From Bathymodiolus brooksi (Eukaryota > Mollusca > Bivalvia > Mytilida > Modiolidae), in contig OY804579.1 in the NCBI GenBank assembly GCA_963680875.1, positions 17,717,804-17,781,803 of the forward strand: a stretch of DNA of 64,000 nt, written 5' to 3'. Made by a program: the position numbers and the translations under genes. The notes under the pieces were generated by a model. It had not been told where the DNA came from and did not search any database. It was given only the letters and a program-made list of their open reading frames with translations. This document shows, piece by piece, positions 1 to 13,500 of the stretch. The number at the start of each line of letters is the position of its first letter. Within the stretch, counting starts at the first letter, position 1.

Positions 1-1084
1 GATATGCAAATTGTATTTTGAACGTTCCACATCATAAAATTTAACACTTTAACACTTTTAAATTTTATAAATATTTGCTACAATTGAAGAATTGAAACTT
101 GACACGTACATGACTGTTAAAAGGACTAACTTATGTCCATTTTATTTGTTGTTGAGAAAATTATTTCTACATTAAGATGAGGTGATACATCTACAAATAC
201 CAGACAATACAGCAACCTCTGTTCAACTCAATGTTTATAGAACCCGCCTTTGGTCGTTTTCAAAAGATTAAAACTTTATTTTGGTAATAACGAAGGCATT
301 TAATATACTGACACGCAAAAGAAACATCGCAAAAATGAAAGTACCAAGAGCTTTTGTTTGAAATATAGTTATTGTAATAATAAATATCGGAAAGCCATAT
401 GAAGCAGATTTCTACACTTGACAAGATTCTAAAATGTTGATTTTGTCTCTTTTGTCAACAATACATCACAGATTTAAAAGACATAATGAAGAAAAGCCAG
501 TCGTTTTTATTGGCGTTGAATACAGCGACACATCTCCTGTACAGAATGAATGAGGCGTTCATAAATGCCACAAGTATGCGAGTACAAACCCTAGAGAAGT
601 TCAGTGCAGTTGTCGACCTCGGTTGGACTTAAATACATATAATACATTTGCATTATTTTGTTCACGGGGAATAGTTTTGTTGTTGACAAAGCTAATTACA
701 TCATCAGTGAATATAAGTTAAAAAAAAAATAGGAAACGTTTTAATATTTGACCTCGGTGTTTCTGTTTATTTTTTTTATATAAACAAATAAACAAATATA
801 CCTCTGAATGCTCTAGATATTTATACAGACCTATATAAGGGAAGCAAATTTTGAGATGAAAGCCATCAGTCAGAAATTTGGGATTTACAAAATAGCCGGA
901 ATTAATAGCATTGTATTTGGATATATTTACTTCAGTGAAGGCATGTGACTTTAACTATAAACTATTCCAACATTCAACAAAGAAATGTTGTGGAGTGGAA
1001 CCAAAGGATATTATAATATTCAATAGTATATTATCATTAAGCATTATTTGTTATTTTATTAAAGTAAAGAAACCACTCTATAAT

Positions 1085-1370
1085 ATTTGGTCCGACCTAT
1101 GAGTCTCTTTCCATCAATATAGCGTTCGCCAGGCCTTCGCCAGACCCTTCCGTCACTGCTGTTTACGTAGCTCCAGTGAATCGATTATTCATATGCTGTG
1201 AAAGGATGTACCTTTCCTGACACGGTGTTGCAATTATACGACGCCCGCTGCTCGCTCGGTCATTTGTACATTTTGTGGTGATATAGCGATGCCGTACACG
1301 TTGGGTGGTACATCCATTACAGCTTAATGCCTGTGCAACGGGTTGATGCTGTTTCCCAGAATTCAATCGT
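1085..1370 (-). pseudogene. Tc1/mariner transposase remnant, internally deleted
   Basis: The minus-strand frame at 1163-1366 contains 'TTQRVRHRYITTKCTNDRAS' followed by 'SGRRIIATPCQERYILSQHM' and 'NNRFTGAT', which fits the second helix-turn-helix and GRPR-like linker of Tc1 transposases (pattern SGRPRxTTxxxDRYI). Directly after it, in another frame, 'SDGRVWRRPGERYIDG' fits a segment that normally lies far downstream in the catalytic domain. The catalytic DDE region between them is missing. It is non-functional. Confidence 0.75.
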
Positions 1371-1854
1371 TCAATAGTTTGTTATCGTTGTTCAATACTG
1401 ATTCGTAGAATTGGTCTGTCGTTCAATTAACTGCGTAATAAATAAGCAGAGTTCAGTAGGATGTGCACGTGCTCTTTGTGTTTTTCATTTCGAGACTCAA
1501 TATTATCTACAAAGCTAAAATATGCAATCAATCGTAAAATGTGGGAGGTTCATTATATAGACGATTTACCAGTTAGACATAGAAATGCACCAATTTTGTA
1601 TTTATAATGATTGATTACAAACTTAGAAAAGTTTGACGTTTCTTTTCCAGTTCAGTATATATGCGATTAGTACGGTTGTGACATGAATCAATTTGCCTCC
1701 AGGTTTACCCGTATAATACAGTCCCGATATTGACAACTTTGAATTCACAATTAACTAGCATACATTAAGAACAAGCAGACTGACATAATAATGTGTTTTT
1801 ATTACAAAGCGTGAATTAAATTTATATGAGAGTTCATCAAACCAGTCAGCTTGC

Positions 1855-2105
1855 TTGCTTGATGGTGGTTATCGCCATTTTCAGCAATATTTCAGCTATA
1901 TCGTGGCGGTCTGTTTTATTGATTGAGGAAACCAGAGGACCCGGAGAAAACCAGCGACCTGTCGCAAGTCACTGACAAACTTTACCACATAACGTTGTGC
2001 CACTCGCCCTGATGGAGATTCGAACCCACAACATCAGTGGTGATAGGCACTGATTGCATAGGAAGTTTTAAATCCAACTACCATACGATCACGGTCACGA
2101 CGGCC
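1855..2105 (-). mobile_element. tRNA-headed SINE
   Basis: On the minus strand the head has 'GTGATCGTATGGTAGTTGGA' and box B 'GGGTTCGAATC' (about 2019-2029), and the tail contains the reverse complement of 'CAGCAATATTTCAGCTATAT'. It is absent from the matching place in the right duplication copy (near 3245), so it inserted after the duplication. Confidence 0.8.
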
Positions 2106-2738
2106 CCTTCAAAAGAGTCAGCACATGCATCAAAAATGTAATGCATCAAGAACATTTTCAAATTGTCAAAATTTGTATTTGCGTGATTCTATATATGATT
2201 TAACATAATATTGACAACAAATGCTAACACATATTATTCTAAGACAATTAGAGACAACAGTACAAAAATAAAACTCCAGACATAGTGAGTGACTGAGTGA
2301 TAGTTGCTTAGCGCCAAATGAGGAATATTGAGCTATATGATGGCGAGAGTAAGTTACATTGCAATGAGAAAAATGATGATGATGACCGCTGTGTAGTAGA
2401 ACAACACGTCCAGTTGGATTTTTATAATGTTAGGTCACTGAAATAAAGTAGTTCGTGAATATAGATGTCACTCCATTCGGACGCATTATTCTGATTACGA
2501 GCAAGCCCGTCTTTTGTTCGCTCTTCGTATTATGTGCTTAGCGGAAAAGAAGCAACAGGTATACATTTTTATGTCTGGTTTAACTCGAAAGGGACTCTAA
2601 TCCACGATCTACCACGCTCGAGACGAACGCTAACCATTCCACCACTGAAGCGGTTCAACTCTAGATAGATAAAACTACCAGAACTACATGTAAGTAACAC
2701 TTCATGAATCAATCTGAATCCAGCTATAAAAGATAAAT

Positions 2739-3585
2739 GCATTGTATTTTGAACGTTCCGCGCCATACAATTGAACACATTCAAATTTTACAGATATTTA
2801 CTACAACTGACGCATTGTAACTGGACACGTAAATGTCATTTAAAAGGACTAACTTGTGTCTATCGTAATTGATTGTGACACAAGTATGTTTACATTAAGA
2901 TGAGCTGATATATTTACAAATACCGGATAATACAGAAACAGCTGTTCAACTCAATGTTTTTTGAAACGCCTTTAGTCGTTCTCAAAAGATTGAAAGGTTT
3001 ATTCTCGCTATGTTATGCAACATAAGTAATAATGTAGACATTTAATAATATACAATGAAGACCCTTGTAACATCGAATCAATTGTACTTCAGGTTTGACC
3101 CACAATAAAATCCTTACATGAACATTCGTAGAATTCACAATCAACTAGCATACATTAAGAACAAACAGACTGGCATAATAATGTTGTTTTTTTTTGTTTT
3201 TTTTGTTTTTTTATTAAAGTGTGAATTAAATATAGACAAAAATTCCCTAAAACGAGTAAGCACGTGGATCAGAAATATATTGGAGTTAAGAACATTTTCA
3301 AATTGTCAAATTTGCAATTGTTTTGATTCTATATGATTTAACATAATGCTAACAACTATTACAAACACATATTCATTTAAGATAGAGATAAAATACCAAT
3401 TACACAGTACAAAAATAAAACTCCAGGTAGAGGGAGTTATTGTAGCTTAACGCCAAATGAACAATTTTTAGCTGTATTATGGGAAGAGCGAGTTACACTA
3501 CGATGGTATGACGATGATGATGACCTCTGTGTACTAGACTAACGTGCTTAGTTGGACGTTAATAGTGCTGGATCACTGAAATAAC
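2739..3585 (+). repeat. Segmental duplication, right copy
   Basis: The uninterrupted version of the left copy. It contains a T-rich stretch at 3184-3213 where the left copy has a short T run. Both copies carry the same decayed SINE tail ('TTAGCGCCAAATGA' at about 2309, 'TTAACGCCAAATGA' at about 3448), which therefore predates the duplication. Confidence 0.85.
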
Positions 3586-3986
3586 AATATTGAAAATCCG
3601 ATCATATATATTTGTTAACAATCAGTATATTAATGGCATATAGATATCGGACATTATTTCTCGCACGATATTCCACAGATTGTATTTATGTGCGAAATAG
3701 TTTCGAGAGAGTTTTGCTGTAAAGAAGAAAGCTGCTGAGCCAATGGTTTCTAGCGGTAAAAGTGCAATCATCATCTCGACAAGTTTTTGGTCGCAATACG
3801 AAATTGCTTAACCTTTACGGTATATCCATGTCACATATGACCACGGATTTATCTAACTATATTATAAATATCACACATTAAGGTATTCCAAATTCTTCAT
3901 AAATATTAAAATTAACAGTTTTAAGAAAAGTATACAACAAGTCTACGTTTTCAACGGAAAACATCTAATAATAAATAAATGTGTTT

Positions 3987-4591
3987 TCATTCAGTGTTGT
4001 ACTGGTATAAATCGTCATTAGAAAGTTCGGGAATAACGAATTCCAAGTCTGCCCATTTCTTGCAAATGACAGGTTTCAATGTTTGTCGATCAAAAAATGT
4101 GATATAATCCTGGGATAAAGATACGAATTCACATTCTTGGTATATTACAATTGATCCCCAATTATGTCCACAATGTAGTCCGTGGACTTTCTCACGCTTC
4201 TGACAGCCGTCGAATGTTCTCATCTTCTTCTTTGCAACGGGTTTTCGTTCTATTTTTGCGAAGATAGCCTTGTCACAGACAATGTAAAGTCTTTTGTTGA
4301 CATGTCTAATTAAAGCCCCATCTACTATTTCATTCCCACACATTTTGCAATTAATGGAAAATGTTCCCTGTATTTGCCGACTGATTTTCATTTTTGCTTT
4401 TTGCCTGTCCAATTCTTCATAGTCGTAAACATTTCGTTCAGCTATGGCGATATCTCTCGCTATGTCAAGTTTGGCGACCTTTTCAATAGCTTGTGTCATT
4501 AAATACTGCCTTTGTATATTATTTTGTTCAAATTCAATTTCCTTTTCAGAACCAATTATTACTTCTGTTCCTTCTTTTTGACGGATTCGAC
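3987..4591 (-). CDS. Exon 11: motif VI end, pincer and C-terminal regulatory domain
   Basis: This last exon has 605 nt to the stop, with acceptor tatcttcag|GTCG. It completes motif VI as Q-M-R-G-R-I-R, then runs through the pincer helices ('EKEIEFEQNNIQRQY') to the RIG-I-type regulatory domain. That domain has 'INCKMCGNEIVDGA' (zinc ligands C849 and C852), 'HGLHCGHNWGSIVIY' (C908 and the conserved W-G) and 'ICKKWADLEFVIP' (the conserved K-K-W near the end). The spacing C852 to C908 equals the RIG-I spacing between its second and fourth ligands. The third ligand Cys is not present where RIG-I, LGP2 or MDA5 have it; H904 or H907 could replace it. Confidence 0.92.
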
Positions 4592-7500
4592 CTGAAGATA
4601 AATTATATTATTATATAGATACCCATGAAGTACTACGAGTTTGACTTGAATTTGTCTTAGGTGTTATGAAAAGAATAAAGCACGATTCGCCTCCGAATAT
4701 TGCAATGCGATAGGACAATGTGGTCATGAAACAATAAAATCTCCAAAATAACTTTGCTATGCAAAACATCTATGTAATTTGACCTGTAAATTGATAATAT
4801 CACTGGGTCGATATCTCTGCTGGTGGACTATTAGTCCCTGAGGGTATCATCCGCCCAGTAGTCAGTGCTTTTGCACTTATATGGTTTATTACGTATATTT
4901 TTAACGAAATTTGCATTTCCTAAATCATATAATTAGTATTAAATCTAAGGTTCTGCTCCATCAGGCATAGTGACCTTAGTGACCTTAGGCGATTTTGGAT
5001 ACCCCCATTGCTCATAAAGACTTTAATTTATTATACTTTCAGATATTTGGCTATGAGTGTACCTGATGAAGGTTATTCCAGAAACACGTCGTGCGCACTA
5101 AATTTGATATCTACGTTTTTATTAACACTATAATTTCAAACTGTTTATCATTTCAAATACAGTGGTGAACGGGATCACATATCATTAGGGGAGTTTAAAA
5201 TATTGTATCACCATTTACCTCTCATTTGCAAGCTACTTATTTCATCAGCCACAAATTTGTATCGTATCATGACGTTACACTGCTGAATATCCAATCCTTC
5301 ACAAGCTACTGATGTCGCAACGATGCACAAATGGCTGCCATTTCTAAAATGGTCAACAACTTCAAGTTGTTCATTTATTGGGCGCCCTAAATATGACAAA
5401 ATATATATTACGTATCAATTATGACAAATTCTGAGCAATGTAAGATATTTTGGAAAATGATTTGTACTAGGCTGTAAATAATAGTCTATTTCTTTATAAA
5501 TTTGAAACTAAGCTAAATCGTCATTCAAAGGAAATGACTTCGATCACTCAAGTCCTTTAAATATTATTCACAATCTGAGTATTTCATCTACCACAGAAAG
5601 AACAGATAACACAGATACAGCTATGCCTGCTCCATACATCGACACACATCTCGAAATTGATAGTGAGGACCGGTTAAGAACGAAATTTTACGACAAAAGA
5701 GATTCTCAATTTTCCCATTGAGAACTTGTATCAACATTCCAGGAAGATCTACGCATGGAGTATATATATGTAAGACTCAGATCGACGTCCAATCCTCAAA
5801 TCGGCGTCCACTTCTCAAATATATGGCCGTTTTTCACTTTCTCAAATCGACGTCCAATTCGTCACTGACCTATACTTCAAATGACGTCACACCCGTTAGG
5901 ACATGGTTTTGAAACAATGATGTAGAAGGGACAAGACCAGATTCAGAGTGCATTGTACTTCTACTTTTGCGGACCCTAACCCTAATCATAATTTAACCAT
6001 AACCCTAACCTTAACCTTAGCCCTAACCCTAACCTTAATCCTAACTCTAACCCTAACCCTAAACCTAACCCTAGCCCTAACCCTAATCCTAACCCTAACC
6101 CTAACCATAACCATAACCTTAACCCTAAACTTAACCCTAAATAATATTAATAAATGGGAAAATGTTTTAAAAACACACAAAACAAAAAACAACAACTTTA
6201 AGAAACAGATAACAAAAACACGCAAAACTAAACTGTCATTACAATTATTTTGATGGCAAACTTTGATCGTGTAAGCGGGCTTATAGATATGCGAGTTTGA
6301 TCTGAGAATATCCTAAAATTGGACCGTGATTTGAGATAATGACGTCCGTGGACACCTATTTGAGGAGTGGATGTCGATTAGATACTGGACGTCGATCTGA
6401 GTCTATCATATATACATCTCAGTTGATAAGATATATATTCCAGAGCTTGTGATTCCTATCATGATTTCCGTAATAGATTATTGTTTTGCAGCTAACACGG
6501 AAGCTACTGGACCAATGAATTACTGGTGGTTAAGACATCACTTCGAAAGTTGTATCGTTGCTGCTTTGATTTGATCAATCTTTGTGGAATATCAGTGTCA
6601 TAAATGACCACGGATATGTTCCGTTGGTCGCTATCACAATCCGGTTCTGTCTTTTCAAGGGGATTCGTGTTTTATTTATGCTAAATGTATTTAATTACAT
6701 TAACTGCTGTCCACCACTATTTCCATATTAAATGGTGGTGGTGTCATTTAAGACGGCTGAGACTAGTGGAACTGGAACTGCTAACCCTTCCAGTCATTTC
6801 TTTGTAGTATTACAGAGATCATTGTTTGTACATTTTTGTTTGTCCATTGAGTTGTCTGTCCTTCGATTTACGGCTTCTGATTACCCCTGTGGTATCTCCA
6901 AACTTTTAAAATTTTGTGTGTGGTATGTTCATTGAAACATTTGATGGAGTTTCCCTTCGATGTCTTGTTCTGGGATTAAATCATAACATAGAATAATTTT
7001 AATTAGAAATTACAAACACAGAGTACAAGGTCAGAAGTCGATATTCATTTAAACTCATAGCATACAATACAAAACACAGGATAGCCTGTCATAAGAAATA
7101 TCCATGAACATACACAAAAGGGAAAGACAACTCTACTGTAGTACAATGCAAACAAATAGTATTCAGTTAGAAGAGACATCCAAGAAAAGAAGACAAACAA
7201 TCAGTAACATACCAAACAAACAAAGAGTACCAATACAGATGACGTTCTTATGAAAGCACACAAATAATAAAGAAAATAATAGCATTCAATGTAAGCACAT
7301 AGTCCATGGAAAGTAACACATGCCGAATCAAGCGCTATTGATGAATTACCATCTCCTTCTCATTAATGACAATTGACATAGTGTTGAGAAAGTATTCTAC
7401 TTGTTTGAATCTTAGGTACAAACAAAAACAAATATATGATCTTATATGTTCCAGAAATTTCACTTATTCGTGTACATTTGAATGGAAAACGTTTTAATGG

Positions 7501-10500
7501 TCAAAGCAAACAACATGATTCCTGAAAGGAAATTAATGTATTTTAAGTTATCAAGTTACGAACAAGAACAAAAAATAGTTCTTGCCGCCTTATTGTTAAA
7601 CGTTCTGTTAATGCATACATTTTAACAATGGCAAATATTCTCTAATCACATGTGTCATCGGAGCCTGTAATTTGTTTGACGTGTGTTCGAATGGGTTCAA
7701 CGTGTTTCAAGGATGATCATTTACACAATGACTAATCATACATTTAATATTTCCTAAGCGTTTTAACTTTTATTGATGAACAGCCAATGATTAGTGTCGG
7801 ATATATCGATTTATCATTTACAGCATTACCTCCTTCGTCCTTGGATATATGGGACCCAGTGAGATAGGTGCTTCTCAGATAAGGTGGGAGTCTTTCGGAA
7901 AGGGCTTCAGCCGTTGAACGTGTTTTGACAAATATCAGAAATCTAGATTCTTCACCGAACCTTCTGAACTCCTCTTCTATTTTCATTATGATTTCTTTTA
8001 TATCGGGATTACCCTCTACTCGTCTACCAAGTCCAATGATTGTATGGAGCACTTCTGGAAATGAATTTCGCATTGCAATTTGATACAAATCTTAAATATT
8101 TCATATCACTTCTATATATCCAGAAAATGCTTAAACTTAAAGAATTCAACAATGACCAAAGCATGATATCATTTATGTCTGGAATCAATGTTTGCAATGT
8201 GATATTTTACTAGATATTGTTCAACGAGTGTATGGTTTATTTATATGTCTGTTTTCAAATGTTTCAACTATTGAATATACATATCAAAGAAATTGATTGC
8301 TTAAATTTGCCAGATCATTAGAACTAGTTTAAGCAAACAGTCACTTCTAAAATATGAAAGCATATTAAAGGTTTCGAGTAGCATCAAACGGAGACCAAAA
8401 CATCCTTGGTCCAGATAATATGTTTGTCGTGAAAATAAAACTCACATCAAAACCCTTTATCAAGTGCAACATATCATTTTGGGACAATCCAGCAGCCGGA
8501 AAATAATATTCCAGTTTAGAAATCATTGGTAAACGGTACTTATTTTTAGTAAATAAAGCAAGATTGTGATCTTAGACAAAAACATATTAGACTAATACAT
8601 AATTATTTTACCATCAATATACAATAGCTTAGTCAGTGGGATTTATCATTATTTTCTTATCCGAATTGAAAACAAAGAATCGAATAAAATGTATTTTTTT
8701 TGTAGTTAAAAAAAATGGCAACCATTCGAAAATCAAATATCAAAATCATAGCATGAGGGAAAATCAATACCCAAAGCACACAATTATATGACCGCTCACT
8801 TTCCTGGCTTGGTATATACACTTTAGAAGAAAGTGGCGGGTTTATCTAGTTTGATGAGCCCAGCCCACCCTCTACGTGGAATTCATAGAAGTACATTGAT
8901 GTCAGTGAATACAGTATGATTTATTTTCCTCACAAATAATATGAAGTAAACAACATCACTTACAATACTATTTTGAATAGTATTTCATAGTGACAAAAAA
9001 TGAAAAAAGAAAACCTCATACCAGAGTAAGACATGGATTGAAGTCTGTGTGTAACTTGTCAACGAACCTCATACCAGAGTAAGACATGCATTGTAATCTT
9101 TGTGTAACTTGTCAACGAACCTCATAATGGAGTAAGACATGGATTGTAATCTGTGTGTAACTTGTCAACAAACCTCATACCAGAGTAAGATATGATTTGT
9201 AGTCTGTGTGTAACTTGTCAACAAACCTCATACCAGAGTAAGACATGGATTGTAATATGTGTGTAACTTGTCAACGAACCTCATAATGGAGTAAGACATG
9301 GATTGTAGTCTGTGTGTAACTTGTCAACGAACCTCATACCAGAGTAAGGCATGCATTGTAGTCTGTGTGTAACTTGTCAACGAACCTCATACCAGAGTAA
9401 GACATGCATTGTAATATGTGTGTAACTTGTCAACGAACCTCATAATGGAGTAAGACATGGATTGTAGTGTGTGTGTAACATGTCAACGAAGCTCATACCG
9501 GAGTAAGACATGGATTGTAGTCTGCGTGTAACTTGTCAACAAACCTCATACCAGAGTAAGACATGGATTGTAGTCTGTGTGTAACTTGTCAACGAACCTC
9601 ATACCAGAGTAAGACATGGATTGTAGTCTGTGTGTAACTTGTCAACGAACCTCATACCGGAGTAAGACATGGATTGTAGTCTGCGTGTAACTTGTCAACA
9701 AACCTCATACCAGAGTAAGACATGGATTGTAATCTGTGTGTAACTTGTCAACGAACCTCATAATGGAGTAAGACATGGATTGTAGTCTGTGTGTAACTTG
9801 TCAACAAACCTCATACCAGAGTAAGACATGGATTGGAAGTCTGCGTGTAACTTGTCAACAAACCTCATACCGGAGTAAGACATGAATTGTATTCTGTCTG
9901 TAACCTGTCAACAAACCTCATACCAGAGTAAGACATGGATTGTAGTCTGTGTGTAACTTGTCAACGAACCTCATACCGGAGTAAGACATGGATTGTAGTC
10001 TGCGTGTAACTTGTCAACAAACCTCATACCAGAGTAAGACATGGATTGTAGTCTGTGTGTAACTTGTCAACGAACATCATACCGAAGTAAGACATGGATT
10101 GTAATCTGTGTTTAACTTGTCAACGAACCTCATACTGGAGTAAGACATGAAATGTATTCTGTGTGTAACTTGTCAACAAACCTCATACCAGAGTAAGACA
10201 TGGATTGTAGTCGGTGTGTAACTTGTCAACAAACCTCATACCAGAGTAAGACATGGATTGTAATACGTGTGTAACTTGTCAACGAACCTCATAATGGAGT
10301 AAGACATGGATTGTAGTCTGTGTGTAACTTGTCAACGAACCTCATACCGGAGTAAGACATGGATTGTAGTCTGTGTGTAACCTGTCAACGAACCTCATAC
10401 CAGAGTAAGACATGGATTGTAGTCTGCGTGTAACTTGTCAACAAACCTCATACCAGAGTAAGACATGGATTGTAATCTGTGTGTAACTTGTCAACGAACC

Positions 10501-13500
10501 TCATAATGGAGTAAGACATGGATTGTAGTCTGTGTGTAACTTGTCAACAAACCTCATACCAGAGTAAGACATGGATTGTAGTCTGCGTGTAACTTGTCAA
10601 CGAACCTCATACCAGAGTAAGACATGGATTGGAAGTCTGCGTGTAACTTGTCAACAAACCTCATACCAGAGTAAGACATGGATTGTAGTATGTGTGTAAC
10701 TTGTCAACAAACCTCATACCGGAGTAAGATATGGATTGTAATCTGTGTGTAACTTGTCAACAAACCTCATACCAGAGTAAGACATGGATTGTAATATGTG
10801 TGTAACTTGTCAACGAACCTCATAATGGAGTAAGACATGGATTGTAGTCTGTGTGTAACTTGTCAACGAACCTCATACCGGAGTAAGACATGAATTGTAG
10901 TCTGTCTGTAACTTGTCAACAAACCTCATACCAGAGTAAGACATGGATTGTAGTCTGTGTGTAACTTGTCAACGAACCTCATACTGGAGTAAGACATGGA
11001 TTGTAGTCTGTGTGTAACTTGTCAACGAACCTCATACCAGAGTAAGACATGGATTGTAGTCTGTGTGTAACTTGTCAACGAACCTCATAATGGAGTAAGA
11101 CATGGATTGTAGTCTGTGTGTAACTTGTCAACAAACCTCATACCAGAGTAAGACATGGATTGGAAGTCTGCGTGTAACTTGTCAACAAACCTCATACCGG
11201 AGTAAGACATGAATTGTAGTCTGTCTGTAACCTGTCAACAAACCTCATACCAGAGTAAGACATGGATTGTAGTCTGTGTGTAACTTGTCAACGAACCTCA
11301 TACCGGAGTAAGACATGGATTGTAGTCTGCGTGTAACTTGTCAACAAACCTCATACCAGAGTAAGACATGGATTGTAGTCTGTGTGTAACTTGTCAACGA
11401 ACATCATACCGAAGTAAGACATGGATTGTAATCTGTGTTTAACTTGTCAACGAACCTCATACTGGAGTAAGACATGAAATGTATTCTGTGTGTAACTTGT
11501 CAACAAACCTCATACCAGAGTAAGACATGGATTGTAGTCGGTGTGTAACTTGTCAACAAACCTCATACCAGAGTAAGACATGGATTGTAATACGTGTGTA
11601 ACTTGTCAACGAACCTCATAATGGAGTAAGACATGGATTGTAGTCTGTGTGTAACTTGTCAACGAACCTCATACCGGAGTAAGACATGGATTGTAGTCTG
11701 TGTGTAACCTGTCAACGAACCTCATACCAGAGTAAGACATGGATTGTAGTCTGCGTGTAACTTGTCAACAAACCTCATACCAGAGTAAGACATGGATTGT
11801 AATCTGTGTGTAACTTGTCAACGAACCTCATAATGGAGTAAGACATGGATTGTAGTCTGTGTGTAACTTGTCAACAAACCTCATACCAGAGTAAGACATG
11901 GATTGTAGTCTGTGTGTAACTTGTCAACGAACCTCATACCGGAGTAAGACATGGATTGTAGTCTGCGTGTAACTTGTCAACAAACCTCATACCAGAGTAA
12001 GACATGGATTGTAGTCTGTGTGTAACTTGTCAACGAACATCATACCGAAGTAAGACATGGATTGTAATCTGTGTTTAACTTGTCAACGAACCTCATACTG
12101 GAGTAAGACATGAAATGTATTCTGTGTGTAACTTGTCAACAAACCTCATACCAGAGTAAGACATGGATTGTAGTCGGTGTGTAACTTGTCAACAAACCTC
12201 ATACCAGAGTAAGACATGGATTGTAATACGTGTGTAACTTGTCAACGAACCTCATAATGGAGTAAGACATGGATTGTAGTCTGTGTGTAACTTGTCAACG
12301 AACCTCATACCGGAGTAAGACATGGATTGTAGTCTGTGTGTAACCTGTCAACGAACCTCATACCAGAGTAAGACATGGATTGTAGTCTGCGTGTAACTTG
12401 TCAACAAACCTCATACCAGAGTAAGACATGGATTGTAATCTGTGTGTAACTTGTCAACGAACCTCATAATGGAGTAAGACATGGATTGTAGTCTGTGTGT
12501 AACTTGTCAACAAACCTCATACCAGAGTAAGACATGGATTGTAGTCTGCGTGTAACTTGTCAACGAACCTCATACCAGAGTAAGACATGGATTGGAAGTC
12601 TGCGTGTAACTTGTCAACAAACCTCATACCAGAGTAAGACATGGATTGTAGTATGTGTGTAACTTGTCAACAAACCTCATACCGGAGTAAGATATGGATT
12701 GTAATCTGTGTGTAACTTGTCAACAAACCTCATACCAGAGTAAGACATGGATTGTAATATGTGTGTAACTTGTCAACGAACCTCATAATGGAGTAAGACA
12801 TGGATTGTAGTCTGTGTGTAACTTGTCAACGAACCTCATACCGGAGTAAGACATGAATTGTAGTCTGTCTGTAACTTGTCAACAAACCTCATACCAGAGT
12901 AAGACATGGATTGTAGTCTGTGTGTAACTTGTCAACGAACCTCATACTGGAGTAAGACATGGATTGTAGTCTGTGTGTAACTTGTCAACGAACCTCATAC
13001 CAGAGTAAGACATGGATTGTAGTCTGTGTGTAACTTGTCAACGAACCTCATAATGGAGTAAGACATGGATTGTAGTCTGTGTGTAACTTGTCAACAAACC
13101 TCATACCGGAGTAAGACATGAATTGTAGTCTGTCTGTAACCTGTCAACAAACCTCATACCAGAGTAAGACATGGATTGTAGTCTGTGTGTAACTTGTCAA
13201 CGAACCTCATACCGGAGTAAGACATGGATTGTAGTCTGCGTGTAACTTGTCAACAAACCTCATACCAGAGTAAGACATGGATTGTAGTCTGTGTGTAACT
13301 TGTCAACGAACATCATACCGAAGTAAGACATGGATTGTAATCTGTGTTTAACTTGTCAACGAACCTCATACTGGAGTAAGACATGAAATGTATTCTGTGT
13401 GTACCTTGTCAACAAACCTCATACCAGAGTAAGACATGGATTGTAGTCGGTGTGTAACTTGTCAACAAACCTCATACCAGAGTAAGACATGGATTGTAAT

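Larger units (their letters stand above)
7..2450 (+). repeat. Segmental duplication, left copy (interrupted)
   Basis: Blocks 7-283, about 1678-1830 and about 2108-2445 match 2739-3003, about 3070-3235 and about 3249-3584 in the same order. Shared words are 'GTATTTTGAACGTTCC', 'CTAGCATACATTAAGAACAA' and 'ACAGTACAAAAATAAAACTC'. The left copy is longer by an insert of about 1.3 kb that includes a Tc1 remnant, and by a SINE. Confidence 0.85.
1..3986. other. 3' flank of the RLR gene with duplicated segment
   Basis: No supported gene. It consists mainly of two diverged copies of one sequence (1-2450 and 2739-3585) and inserted elements. A 48-codon plus-strand frame at 486-631 is not recognised and is not called. 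Confidence 0.6.
5387..7829 (-). other. Intron 9 (2.4 kb)
   Basis: Intron between motif IV and motif V exons. It holds the inverted-repeat element with telomere-like repeats (5763-6414) and a dispersed-repeat copy (6735-6925). The stretch 6926-7829 shows nothing recognisable. Confidence 0.75.

Noticed and set aside
486..631. 48-codon plus-strand frame near the left end
   Set aside because: It has no recognised motif, no splice or gene context, and lies within the inserted part of the duplicated region.
5948..6253. Open frames on both strands with Thr-Leu or Arg-Val repeats
   Set aside because: They are translations of the CCCTAA tract, which lacks stops in some frames.
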